This document shows, piece after piece, positions 54,101 through 63,100 of a stretch of DNA of 64,000 nucleotides. The notes beneath the pieces were generated by a model. It saw only the letters and a program-made list of their open reading frames with translations, made no database searches and was not told where the DNA came from. Source of the DNA: JAAYUD01 sp963676865 (GTDB taxonomy: Bacteria; Bacteroidota; Bacteroidia; Bacteroidales; Bacteroidaceae); assembly GCA_963676865.2 (NCBI GenBank), contig CAXXSS010000001.1, forward strand, positions 3,038,001-3,102,000, read 5' to 3'. Position 1 is the stretch's first letter; every line of letters starts with the position of its first letter. The translations under genes were made by a program, and so were the position numbers.

Positions 54101-54680
54101 TTTGATAACCAATATATGAAACTTGAATGATTGCACCTGCTGGAGCTTCTAATGTAAATACGCCTTGGAGATTTGTCATCACTCCGTGCGACGTTCCCTT
54201 AATCGTTATACTTGCTCCAATAATGGGGTCTCCCTTTTCATCTTTTACGACACCTGTTATTCTGTGTTTTTGTTCTGACATAGAAGCTGATGAAGGAGAT
54301 TTTGTAGTCGTCTTATTTATTGATAATAAAATGTAAGATCCGTCGATGGTATATTTTACATCTGTTCCTTTAAATAAGTCTTTCAGAGTCTCTTGTAAAG
54401 AGGCTTTTCTTAGATGAACAGATACTTTTCGATTGACATCCACATGGTTGTTGTATACGAAAAGAAAACCTGTTTGTCTTTCCACTTCATTCAAAACCCT
54501 TTCCAGTTGTATTTGGTTACTTTTTATCGTAACATTGATATTCTGAGAACTGGAATTTTCTGCATTGGCGCAGAGAATGAATACAAATAATAAAAAGGTA
54601 CTAATCTTCATAATTCTAAAAAAATGTTTTTGCCGATACCTTTTTTGCAAGATGGTATCTAAGAAAGATTTTTTATCCAT
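51126..54680 (-). CDS. SusC/RagA-family TonB-dependent receptor with STN domain
   Basis: 1184 residues, an outer-membrane importer. N-terminal signal peptide (ISTFLLFVFILCANA), then an STN/secretin-like domain at about 45-120 (NVTIKSNQIQLERVLNEVERQTGF) typical of receptors that talk to a FecR anti-sigma. A CarboxypepD_reg-like strand domain (TGVVKDEKGDPIIGASITIKG), plug (SINVLKGAAASALYGSAAANGAIILTTKKG in parts) and a 22-strand barrel follow. The first 20 residues are an odd basic extension (MDKKSFLDTILQKRYRQKHF); the ATG at about 54611 (MKISTFLL) is an alternative start. Operon with fecR upstream and susD downstream. Confidence 0.94.
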   Translation of the reverse strand: MDKKSFLDTILQKRYRQKHFFRIMKISTFLLFVFILCANAENSSSQNINVTIKSNQIQLERVLNEVERQTGFLFVYNNHVDVNRKVSVHLRKASLQETLKDLFKGTDVKYTIDGSYILLSINKTTTKSPSSASMSEQKHRITGVVKDEKGDPIIGASITIKGTSHGVMTNLQGVFTLEAPAGAIIQVSYIGYQNKVFQVGNETNYRVVLTETSKILSEVVVTALGITREKKGLGYATQEIKAGELENRNSNLVSMLSGKVAGVNISSGAVVGSGSRISIRGERSLSAGPSSPLFVIDGIPIGSGAGSQTSSSEINEISPNDIESINVLKGAAASALYGSAAANGAIILTTKKGRQTKGFGVSYSGTFSLEKPLILPKLQNQFGQGKNGVYVGSNFGSSSGYYPSGQNDNYDESWGPRFMGQKMVQFDSPTTKGYRAGDTYLPPDIRGEAIPSEWVGHPNNIRDFFDHGTTYINSIALSNSSQGRDLRIAYTNTKQNGLTPNNNITRHSFNLNNSVELNKWISADAVVNYTKTNRTNVPILGYGGVSPMYFFCWFPQSHNINSLKEYWQRGGLEGTRQFQNMASYNNPYFVMYQMNSLSETHRFFGKLDVTIKPTSNLSVMLRGGTDNSWETDNREESYYKNGGNGYYSDNQFQSHNNNYDFMINYTPKLGEDFGLSAHFGGNRMESFYKEIQSYTGSLIVPNIYSFDNSKEKPTVSDYRSKKVVNSLYGSVLMDYKRMVYAEVTGRNDWSSTLPPSTNSYFYPSVTLSGLLSEMLRLPSVISYAKVRGSYASVGNDTGPYSLYNTYSLSDYWNGVPTLTSPGNLQNNNLKPARSETWEVGAELNLFKNRLNFDFSYYHTITKDQIISLQIANTSGYGSRLINSGKTANTGIELVVSATPILLSNGLKWDINLNYSRSRTKVIYLAKGLDELILTTGGLEDAKIVAQPGKRMGQIFGTAYQRVKDGPLKGEPVLNSAGQYVSDSNVYLGNVNPDWTAGISSSLSYKGFDLNILFDIRQGGYFISRTLNKFVGAGQTIESLEGRGARQPGKEYDDLYYSKGAIMANGDWQQNLQIFDGTYSKGIAGNDVRRFIKTKYDHITEAQLTNASFVKLRELRLGYTFPADWARKIYAQNINIALFGRDLFLWTKNKHVDPESGGMSDFNLGVDAFSVPASKSFGFQINVSF

Positions 54681-54733
54681 ATCTTTGTATGTGTTTGATT
54701 AATAAATGTAATTGAACAACTCGTTTTGATTTT

Positions 54734-54763
54734 TGCCGATAAATGTTCCAGCATTTGTCGGCA
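54734..54763. promoter_or_regulatory. Hairpin between fecR and susC
   Basis: TGCCGATAAATG / CATTTGTCGGCA, 12-bp stem with one wobble and a 6-base loop, in the 134-base gap between the fecR stop and the susC start. There is no T-run on the minus strand, so it is more likely an RNA processing or mRNA-stability site than a terminator. Confidence 0.5.
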
Positions 54764-54814
54764 TCTTTTTTTGTTCTTAGTGTTTTTATATCATAGGCTT
54801 GGTGTTTTAATGTT

Positions 54815-55762
54815 TTACTTGATGTATATGGTGGTATTGTTTTCGTCTCTTTCAAATTTATATTTCGCATCTTTCTGTATTATCCTCAACGCGTTGTTTA
54901 TTCCGTCGGATACTCTGAATTTGCCACTACAAACGTAGCTTTTCATTTTTTCGTTTAAGACAATTATATGAATCCCATAGCATTTTTCGAAACGTATCAT
55001 CAGCTGCTCGAAAGTCAGGTCTCTGAAACAGATTAACCCTTCACGCCAGCGAAACAGATCATAGTCTTTTATTGTGTTTGTCTCTTTCAAATGTCCATCT
55101 GTCATAGAAACTTGGTGTCCAGGCTTTAGAATGATTCGGGATGATGGATTGATTTGTTCGGAGACTTCTACCGACCCTTGCATCAAAGAGGTGCAAAAAT
55201 TATTTGAATCTTCGTATGCGTCGACATCGAACTTGGTACCCAGGGCTTTGATATTGAATTTCTTCGTTTGCACGATAAAAGGATGGTTCTTATCATGCGT
55301 GACTTCGAAGTAGGCTTCCCCTTGGAGTTTAACTTTGCGTACCGAGTCGATGAATATTCCCGGATACTGTATTTCTGAACATGCATTGAGCCAAACTTTT
55401 GTACCATCGGGCAATGTTACCTTGGCGCGCTCTCCAGCAGGAACAGTCACTATATTCGTAGCAAGAGACGCTTGTTTCAACTTTGATTGATAAAAATAAC
55501 AGGTGCACACTAGTACAAGTGCTACAACGGCGGCTATCTTTATTGATTCGTATAATATCGATTTTGAAAGTGGGCGTTTTGCTTCTTCTCTCTTAGGGTC
55601 CTGACAGACTTTTTCGGACAGTATGACCGCATCAAAAAACTCTCTTTCTTTGAAAAGTTCCTTCTTGTGCTCTTCGGAATCTTTCAGCCATGATCGAATT
55701 TCTTCTTTTTCTTCTTTTGAAGCATATCCGTCAAAAAAACTATATAGTATCTTCTTATCCAT
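54815..55762 (-). CDS. FecR-family anti-sigma factor
   Basis: 315 residues from ATG 55762 (MDKKILYSFFDGYASKEEKEE). The longer frame to 55813 adds a non-conserved 17 residues. Cytosolic N-terminus, one membrane span (about 80-100, ESIKIAAVVALVLVCTCYF), FecR domain (TVPAGERAKVTLPDGTKVWLNA, FEVTHDKNHPFIVQTKKFNIKALGTKFDV), and C-terminal DUF4974. It senses SusC occupancy through the STN domain and controls the ECF sigma factor. Sigma-fecR-susC-susD order is classical. Confidence 0.93.
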   Translation of the reverse strand: MDKKILYSFFDGYASKEEKEEIRSWLKDSEEHKKELFKEREFFDAVILSEKVCQDPKREEAKRPLSKSILYESIKIAAVVALVLVCTCYFYQSKLKQASLATNIVTVPAGERAKVTLPDGTKVWLNACSEIQYPGIFIDSVRKVKLQGEAYFEVTHDKNHPFIVQTKKFNIKALGTKFDVDAYEDSNNFCTSLMQGSVEVSEQINPSSRIILKPGHQVSMTDGHLKETNTIKDYDLFRWREGLICFRDLTFEQLMIRFEKCYGIHIIVLNEKMKSYVCSGKFRVSDGINNALRIIQKDAKYKFERDENNTTIYIK

Positions 55763-55994
55763 ATTTTCCTTTTTCTCTAATATAAGCAAACAAGAAAGGT
55801 AGATCCCTAACAAAAATTAGAACTATTTTCTGCTTTTATCTACATTTTTTTCTTTCGGGCCATTATAATCATATAGCACCGATATTCTTCTGTTTTGTTT
55901 TGACAGAGAAGCTTACATCGTTACAGCTTATAGAAATTGTATTGCCGATGATACTAGTGCTTCAGACCCGTTACTATTGTGTATAATAATAGCC

Positions 55995-56567
55995 TTATCT
56001 GTATATATGTGGGAAAAAGAAAAGTATTGGGAAATAGTCCTTTAAGGCAATACGCAAAACCTTCAGCGCTTTGGTGAGATGAAATTCTACACTTTTAGTG
56101 GAAATTTCTAGCGCTTCGGCAATTTCTTTGTGGCTCTGGTTGTTGTAGCGGCTTCTGATGAATATTTCGCGAGTTTGGAGCGGTAGTTTCTGTAATGTCT
56201 CTTCTACAATCTTTTGAATTTCGTCGCAAAAAATCCGTTCGGGATTACATGCTTCCAGAGTTGATATTCGTAAGTCCAACTCCCAATCGCTGCAATCCTT
56301 CAAATATTTGGCCACTTTTTCGGTTGTACGCAAATGTTGCAGATAGTTTAGGCATTTGTGTTTGATGACGGTCAATATGTACGCCGGGATATTTGAATTG
56401 GCGTGTAGCGAATTGCGATTCTCCCAATAATCTATCATGCTCTCCATCGTAATATCCTCAGCAATAGTTATGTCGTTAACATAAGTTCTGGCAAAATGGA
56501 CAAATTTCCTCTTGTGATTTGCAAAAAGTTGATTGAATATTTCTATACAGTAATTTTCTTCTTCCAT
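55995..56567 (-). CDS. ECF sigma factor, copy A
   Basis: 190 residues. Sigma-70 region 2 (FNQLFANHKRKFVHFARTYV..., AEDITMESMIDYWENR) and region 4 HTH (LPLQTREIFIRSRYNNQSHKEIAEALEISTKSVEFHLTKALKVLR) belong to the Bacteroidetes ECF type paired with FecR. About 92% identical (about 15 of 190 differences) to copy B at 56956-57528, with homology also in the upstream 60 bases. It precedes fecR by about 230 bases. Confidence 0.93.
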   Translation of the reverse strand: MEEENYCIEIFNQLFANHKRKFVHFARTYVNDITIAEDITMESMIDYWENRNSLHANSNIPAYILTVIKHKCLNYLQHLRTTEKVAKYLKDCSDWELDLRISTLEACNPERIFCDEIQKIVEETLQKLPLQTREIFIRSRYNNQSHKEIAEALEISTKSVEFHLTKALKVLRIALKDYFPILFFFPHIYR

Positions 56568-56698
56568 AATATTGGTGCAAAAGCTTCATCAAACAACCCA
56601 ATGCTTTCGAAAATAAGCAAAATGATATTTTATTACTTTTTATTTATTCTGTTTTATCTATTTCGATACAAAATTCATCTTTTGTTGTTACGATACCG

Positions 56699-56732
56699 TT
56701 TCAGACCCATTACTATTGTGTATAATAACGGT
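56699..56732. repeat. Direct repeat of the sequence flanking sigma copy A
   Basis: TTCAGACCCATTACTATTG then TGTATAATAACGG is a near-identical copy of 55961-55994, which directly abuts the 3' end of sigma copy A. Next to copy B the same segment is displaced by about 220 bp. It marks the duplication boundary. Confidence 0.65.
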
Positions 56733-56756
56733 GTCATTGCGATTACAGGTGCTGAA

Positions 56757-56870
56757 AATTGTCGTATGTTAGTTTTTTCGGTGACGTCCTTAAGTTTTTC
56801 AGAAAACATATGGACGAAAATATTTTTAGGGGCATATGTCGTTTTTTAGGCTTATGGACGTCGTTTCAGC
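56757..56870 (+). repeat. Dispersed palindromic element (family A copy)
   Basis: TTGTCGTATGTTAG, T-run, CGGTGACGTCCTTAAG, TTTTTCAGAAAACATATGG, then a second CATATG and GGACGTCG. The reverse orientation of 16078-16172 with about 85% identity. Core centres are 56763.5, 56785.5 (22 bp), 56809.5, 56835.5 and 56859.5. It lies between the duplicated sigma genes, in a segment that has no counterpart next to copy A. Confidence 0.75.
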
Positions 56871-56955
56871 TTATACAAATATGTATCTGCATAATGAAGT
56901 ATCTCATTATCTTTGCTTGTATTATCTCCCTATTCTATCTTGACGAGGCTTAACT

Positions 56956-57528
56956 CTATCTATATATATGTGGGAAAAATAAAAGTATTGGGAAGTAGTC
57001 TTTCAAGGCAATGCGCAAAACTTTCAGTGCTTTGGTCAAATGAAACTCTACACTCTTAGTAGAAATTTTAAGCGATTCGGCAATTTCTTTGTGGCTCTGG
57101 TTATTGTAGCGACTTCTGATGAATATTTCACGAGTTTGGCGCGGTAGCTTTTGTAATGTCTCTTCTACAATCTTTTGAATTTCATCGCAAAAAATTCGTT
57201 CGGGATTACATGCTTCCAGAGTTGATATTCGTAAGTCCAACTCCCAATCGCTGCAATCTTTCAAATATTTGGTCACTTTTTCGGTTGTACGCAAATGTTG
57301 TAGATAGTTTAGGCATTTGTGTTTGATGATAGTCAATATGTATGCCGGGATATTTGAATCGTCGGGTAACGAATTGCGATTCTCCCAATAATCGATCATG
57401 CTTTCCATTGCAATATCTTCGGCAATAGTTATGTCGTTAACGTAAGTTTGGGCAAAATGGACAAATTTCCTCTTATAGTTTATAAAAAGTTGATTGAATA
57501 TCTCTATACAGTGTTTTTCTTCTTCCAT
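56956..57528 (-). CDS. ECF sigma factor, copy B (tandem duplicate)
   Basis: 190 residues, same domains as copy A and about 92% identical. Differences cluster in the N-terminal third (e.g. NSLPDDSNIP against NSLHANSNIP) and a few in region 4 (LPRQTREIF, AESLKIS). Both copies look intact. It lies about 390 bases upstream of copy A. Probably a recent duplication that could give overlapping or partner-specific control of the downstream fecR-susCD locus. Confidence 0.92.
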   Translation of the reverse strand: MEEEKHCIEIFNQLFINYKRKFVHFAQTYVNDITIAEDIAMESMIDYWENRNSLPDDSNIPAYILTIIKHKCLNYLQHLRTTEKVTKYLKDCSDWELDLRISTLEACNPERIFCDEIQKIVEETLQKLPRQTREIFIRSRYNNQSHKEIAESLKISTKSVEFHLTKALKVLRIALKDYFPILLFFPHIYR

Positions 57529-57720
57529 GATATTGGTCCAAAAGTTTCATCAAACAATCAAATGCTTTTGAAAATCAGCAAAATGATCTATTTGAAATCT
57601 TGAAACAAATGTATGCAAATTTGTATTTATCACCAATTCTTTTTGTAAATATTTACCGATTAAAAAAATAGGATAAGTTCTGGTGGTGTTTAAGGAAATA
57701 ATGTTCATTCTTTTGGCAAC

Positions 57721-57753
57721 TTGCTCGTGTTTTAATAATTTGTTATATCTTTG
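57721..57753 (+). promoter_or_regulatory. Promoter-like box close to the chorismatase-like gene start
   Basis: TTG (57721-57723), 22-base spacer, TATCTTTG (57746-57753). The -7 box ends only 2 bases before the ATG at 57756, so a transcript from here would start inside or after that codon and favour the ATG at 57792. Confidence 0.5.
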
Positions 57754-57755
57754 CG

Positions 57756-58907
57756 ATGGAAATAAACTATGAACTATACTTAAGTAATACCATGGGGAAT
57801 AATTGGAAGATATATCGAAAGATCTTTAATGATATTGAAATCTGTCATATCTCACTTCAGCCTGATCAAGGAGGCACATTTGATATTCAACTGGATTCGT
57901 TGAAATCGCGCTTACATGAATTAATGATTTCAGAAGACCTTGATAAGCAATCTTTAGTATATGCTAAAATTTTTGTTACTGATTATATTAATAATAAAGA
58001 TGGGATAGAGGACTTTTTGGTCCAATCTTCTGTGTTTTGCCGTTCGGTTATCTCTATAGTCGAACAACCGCCTCTCGATGGTTTTAAAATTGAGTTGTTG
58101 CTGCTCTTTATTAAAGCTGAAGGGCTAACGTTGACAAAGCAGAGAGATATTTGTCAATTTGAATTGCATGGGCTAACACACTTGTTTCAGTCTGTTGAAG
58201 TTCCTGTGAAACGTGGTGATAGGCTTGATGTGCTTACAACTGCCGCATTTGCCGAACATCAAAAGCTATTGGATAGCAAACAAATGAGCATAGCTGATAA
58301 CTGTATGCGCACTTGGCTATATGTGAGAGATATAGATAGTGATTATAAAGAAGTGGTGAAGGGCCGTAATAATTATTTCAATGCGCATGGGCTTACTGTA
58401 GATACTCACTTTATTGCTTCGACAGGTATAGGTGGCAGTGGTGCTTCTGCTGATGTGAAGTTGCTTGCCGATTTTTATTCAGTGAAAGGACTTGCTTCCG
58501 AACAGGTTCAATATCTCTCGGCGGCATCTTATTTGAATCCGACTGCCGAATATGGTGTGGCTTTTGAAAGAGGAGTGAAGATTGCTTTTGAAAGTCTTAA
58601 TTTGATATTCATATCGGGTACAGCGAGTATTGATAAGAGAGGACAGTGCCTTTATCGGGGCGATGTACTGAAGCAAGCCGAACGTATTGTTGTAAATATA
58701 GAACAATTATTGAAAAATGGTGATGCAAACTTGAAAGATATCGCTCAAATCATCGTTTATCTTCGCGATGTATCGGATACGGAAATGGTGAGCCGCTTTA
58801 TGCAGGATCATTTCGAGAATGTACCGTATATCATCACATTGGCCAAAGTCTGTCGTCCCGAATGGCTCATAGAAATGGAGTGCGTGGCTATGACAGAGAG
58901 AAAATAA
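57756..58907 (+). CDS. Chorismatase/RidA-like protein (FkbO/XanB2-type)
   Basis: 383 residues; the ATG at 57792 (MGNNWKIY) may be the true start because of the promoter position. C-terminal half shows the FkbO/Hyg5/XanB2 chorismatase pattern: TWLYVRDIDSDY, RNNYFNAHGL, HFIASTGIGGSGASADV, YLSAASYLNPTAEYGVAFERG, LIFISGTASID, then a RidA-fold end (LKDIAQIIVYLRDVSDTEMVSRFMQDHFENVPYIITLAKVC). Family members split chorismate to hydroxybenzoate or dihydro products; the reaction here is unknown. Single gene, flanked by a terminator. Confidence 0.75.
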   Translation: MEINYELYLSNTMGNNWKIYRKIFNDIEICHISLQPDQGGTFDIQLDSLKSRLHELMISEDLDKQSLVYAKIFVTDYINNKDGIEDFLVQSSVFCRSVISIVEQPPLDGFKIELLLLFIKAEGLTLTKQRDICQFELHGLTHLFQSVEVPVKRGDRLDVLTTAAFAEHQKLLDSKQMSIADNCMRTWLYVRDIDSDYKEVVKGRNNYFNAHGLTVDTHFIASTGIGGSGASADVKLLADFYSVKGLASEQVQYLSAASYLNPTAEYGVAFERGVKIAFESLNLIFISGTASIDKRGQCLYRGDVLKQAERIVVNIEQLLKNGDANLKDIAQIIVYLRDVSDTEMVSRFMQDHFENVPYIITLAKVCRPEWLIEMECVAMTERK

Positions 58908-58909
58908 AA

Positions 58910-58938
58910 CGTTCGGCCCCGCATTTGTGAGCCGAACG
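58910..58938. terminator. Terminator between convergent genes
   Basis: CGTTCGGC / GCCGAACG stem (58910-58917 / 58931-58938) with a 13-base loop, between the chorismatase-like gene and the CusB gene ends. It is A-rich on both sides. Confidence 0.6.
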
Positions 58939-58981
58939 AAAATAAATATTTGTAACGGATAACGTGTGATCGGGTGTTGTC

Positions 58982-60154
58982 TCAACAACTCATTTCTCCA
59001 CCATTCTTCATGGTAGAAAGTAAGGTATAAGAACCTTTTAGAATGATACTCCGAGTGTTGATATCGAAATCTTTCGGGAAAAGGATTTCGGTGTATCCTT
59101 GTTCTGAAACCCCTTTTGATACAGGTACCATGCGGTATTCGCAGACCTTTTTGCCATGTTCTGTTTTATTCTTTTCGAAAACGAAAATATAACTTTTCCC
59201 TTCAAAATTCACAATCGATTCGTCGGGTAGGGTATATGCTTTATGGCTCTTGGACGTGATTTGTGCATTGACGTACATGCCTGGCAAAATATTGAAACAT
59301 TTGCTTTGGATAGCTGCGTATATCTTGTAAGTTTTGTCTGCATCGATGCATTTGGCCGTTTGGTATACGATAGCATTGTGAGCCTCTGACTCGTCATTGA
59401 TGAAAAATTTAATTTGTTGCCCTTTTGATACTTTGGCTATATCTTTTTCGAATATAGTTAGCTTGATGAATAAGTTGTTGAGATTGACAATATCAAAAAG
59501 TACGTCCGCCGGTTCGACTGTTTTGCCGATACTCGCGTTTACGGTATTGATATAACCGGAGATTGGTGCTTTGACCGCTACTGTTCGGGTAATATTGTTA
59601 TTGTTGAGGCGATACGGATTGATGCCAATGATGAGCAACTTCTGTTCGAGCGCTTTGATTTGTGTCCGTAAGGACTTATATTCGGAAGTAGTAAGTTGCA
59701 AGTTCTTACTTGATGTGGCACTGTTGTGATAAAGTGCCTTTTGCCGATTATAATCAGCGCTCATGTATTCTATTTTGCTTTTTGCCTCCAGATAACTTTG
59801 TTGAATATCAACGAATTCTGTGTTTTCTATCAGCGCCAATGTTTGCCCTTTTTTTACTGCGCTGCCGGGAATTAGCTCTACTTTAACGACTCGTCCACCC
59901 ATGGGAGATGACACGGCAGCCATGTTTTGTGGCAGCGAAGCAATCTCTCCGTTTACTTTGAGTGTTGTACCAATAGGGCGCATTTCCACGTTTCCGAGTT
60001 TAATATCTGCCGTTTTGATTTGTTCCTCATTGAGTTCGACTATATCTGTGGGAAGTTCTTCGTGCTGCTCTTCTGCTTTTTTTGCTTTCCCGCAGGAGAT
60101 TAATGCCATGCAGCAGCTTGCTATAATGAAGTATGAAATGAAATTTCTTTTCAT
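58982..60154 (-). CDS. Heavy-metal efflux periplasmic adaptor (CusB/CzcB-like)
   Basis: 390 residues, RND adaptor. Lipobox ISC at about 20-22 (MALISCGK) gives a lipoprotein. Barrel-sandwich halves (GGRVVKVELIPGSAVKKGQTLALIENTEF and VKAPISGYINTVNASIGKTVEP) surround a coiled hairpin (IEYMSADYNRQKALYHNSATSSKNLQL...). Beta-barrel domain with IVNLNNLFIKLTIFEKD. The C-terminus ends TMKNGGEMSC. No clear Met/His-rich metal site. It follows the CusA-TolC gene by 11 bases. Confidence 0.92.
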   Translation of the reverse strand: MKRNFISYFIIASCCMALISCGKAKKAEEQHEELPTDIVELNEEQIKTADIKLGNVEMRPIGTTLKVNGEIASLPQNMAAVSSPMGGRVVKVELIPGSAVKKGQTLALIENTEFVDIQQSYLEAKSKIEYMSADYNRQKALYHNSATSSKNLQLTTSEYKSLRTQIKALEQKLLIIGINPYRLNNNNITRTVAVKAPISGYINTVNASIGKTVEPADVLFDIVNLNNLFIKLTIFEKDIAKVSKGQQIKFFINDESEAHNAIVYQTAKCIDADKTYKIYAAIQSKCFNILPGMYVNAQITSKSHKAYTLPDESIVNFEGKSYIFVFEKNKTEHGKKVCEYRMVPVSKGVSEQGYTEILFPKDFDINTRSIILKGSYTLLSTMKNGGEMSC

Positions 60155-60165
60155 GAGTTTTTAAA

Positions 60166-63100
60166 TTAAAAATTTTTACCTGTGATAGATTCTAATGAAA
60201 TAACTGTTTGATTATTACTATTTAGGGCATTGATATAATTTTGTTTAATATCGAGTGCTCGACTAACGTTAACTATATATTCGGCATAACTGATTTCGCC
60301 TTCACGATAACTTTGTGTCGCTTGCCGAATGATAAGCTCTGCTTCGGGCACAGCTTGTTTTTCGTAGAAGCCGATATTGGCCTGTTGTTTGCCGTATTCA
60401 GAAAGTAAAGAATGGTATTCGCTTGATAGATTTTTTGATATACCCGTATGTTCGGTAATGGCAATCTGCTCTTTAATCTTTGCCGCTTTGATTTTAGATT
60501 TGAACGAAGAGTAGAACAATGGAAGCGAAATTCCTATCTGGATACTATTGAAACGATACCCGCTACCAAAATAGCGAGATGTTCCATTCACATTCTGTTC
60601 ACCTCGGATGGTCATACTGGATAGCCCTATGCTGAAGTCCGGTAACATCATACTTTTTTCCAGCTTTTTCTCCATTATTGATGTCTCTATCCGTTGGCGT
60701 GCTTGACCTGTTAATGGATTATTATTAACCGCACTGTCGTATGTGGCCGTATCGAACGACAGTTGCTTGAGTATGTCGTCGGCCGGAAGAATAGACCGTT
60801 TACAGTTGAGTAGTGTCTGCAAACGTTGGATGCATATTTGAATATCCGATTCTATTTGGGTAAGACGGTTGTGAGCTTCGAGATATTGCGACTTTGCCGA
60901 CATGGTCTCGAGTTGTTTCGTCTCTCCCGTCTTTGCCCGGGCCTCTGCGGCTTTGAGCAGTTCGGAATATAAACTGTCTTGATAAGTAAGCAATTGCTGT
61001 CTGGACCTTAGGTATACGAGTTGCCAATAGAGACGTTTGGTCTGAGTGGCGATTTCCAGCTTTGTGTTTTCTAACGACCATTGGCTATCTTTGACGTTGG
61101 CTTCTGCTAATTTGTAGCGGTTGGCATAGACCGTAGGGAAGGCGAATGATTGACTCACGCCGATACTATTGTCGTTGGTGTAAGAGTTTAGCTTACCATA
61201 TCCAGTAGCGAATTCTGTTTTTGGGAAATCAAAAGAACTTCCTTTTAAAGTCTTGTTCATCTGCACATTGTATACTTGCGACCGCACGGTATAGTTACTG
61301 TCTAACGCTAATTGAATGGCATCGTGAAGTTGAATACGTTGTTGAGCACTAATCTTACCAGCACTTATTCCGAGAACGAGTAACAATATTGTGAGTACTT
61401 TAGTAGAACGAGGTTTGAATATCTTCTTGAAGGAGAAAGTTGAAAAATACATATAAAATATAGGTAATACGATGAGAGTTAGTAGCGTTGCCGAAATGAG
61501 TCCGCCAATAACCACTGTAGCAAGAGGTTTTTGTACTTCGGCTCCGGCAGAAGTTGATATCGCCATTGGGAAGAAGCCGAGTGACGCGGCGGATGCCGTG
61601 ATGAGAACGGGGCGCAGACGAGTTTTTAATCCGGTAAGCACCCGTTCACGAATATCTTTCATTCCTCCTTTTTCTAATTGATTGAATTCGGATATCAGTA
61701 CGATGCCATTGAGTACTGCAATACCAAATAGGGCGATAAAACCGATACCTGCAGAAATGGAGAAATTCATTCCTCTAATCCAAAGAGCCAGAATACCTCC
61801 TATGACCGACATCGGTACGGCTGTATAAATCAGCAGAGCCTCCTTGACCGAACGGAAAGCAAAGTAAAGTAATATAAATATAAGAATTAGTGCTATAGGC
61901 ACGGCAATGGCCAAACGCAATTTTGCTTCTTGTAGGTTCTGAAACTGTCCGCCGTAAGAGACATAATATCCTGTAGGCATTTTAACCTTGGAGTCAATGC
62001 GATTCTGCACTTCATTGATAACACTTTCTACATCATTATTTCGAACGTTGAATCCGATGGTAATGCGTCGACGGGTATTTTCTCTTGATATTTGCGCGGG
62101 ACCTTCTTTAATGGCTACCGATGCCACTTGTTCAATAGGCAATTGTCCTCCTCGTGGTAATGGAATGGTTAGGTTGCGAATATCATCCAAGTTCGAACGA
62201 TAGTCTTTGGCGAGTCTTACAACAAGCCCGAAACGTTTCTCTCCATCGTATACGATACCTGCTTGGTTACCTGCAAAAGCTGTACGGAGTACTTCGCTGA
62301 CATCATTTACCGATAGTCCATATTGAGCTAAACGCTCTCTGTTGTAGTTTATCTCGATTTGCTCTAGCCCTGTCACTTTTTCAATATTGATGTCTTCGAT
62401 TCCCGAAATATTTTGAATGAGCCGCTTCACTTCGTTTGCTTTATCGGTCAGTGTGGCTAAATCGTCGCCAAATATTTTGACAGCTATATCTTGTTTAGAT
62501 CCCGATATTAGTTCGTTTTGGCGCATTTGTATGGGCTGTTGAAATTCGAACTGCACGCCTGCAATAGGCTTCAGCGCTTCGTCCATCTTTTCGATAAGCC
62601 CTTCGCGGGTTCGAGCTGTTGTCCATTCACTTTTATCTTTTAATGTAATGATATAGTCACCCGTTTCGAGAGGAGTAGGATCTGTAGGTATTTCGCCGGC
62701 ACCTACTTTGCATACTACGTGCTTTACTTCGGGAAATTTCAGTAGTATTTGGTTTGCCTTCTTTACCTCTTCTATTGTATTGGATAGCGATCCGCCTTGC
62801 AGCGTAACAACACCTGCCGCCAAGTCACCTTCCTCGAGTTGTGGAACAAACTCGCCTCCGAAACGACTGAATAAGAGCAAGCTTCCTATAAATAGTGCGA
62901 TTGCTGTCAACGTAACACTTAATTTATGTTTTAGGGCGTAGAGAATAATCGGATTGAACCCCTTATTGATAGCCTTCATTAGATTCCCAGATATTTTAGA
63001 CTTTCGTGATTCTGTCTTTTTGAGACACAAGGCCGACATCATGGGAACATACGTGAGTGAAAGAACAGCTGCCCCGATGAGAGCGAAAGTTACTACTTGT

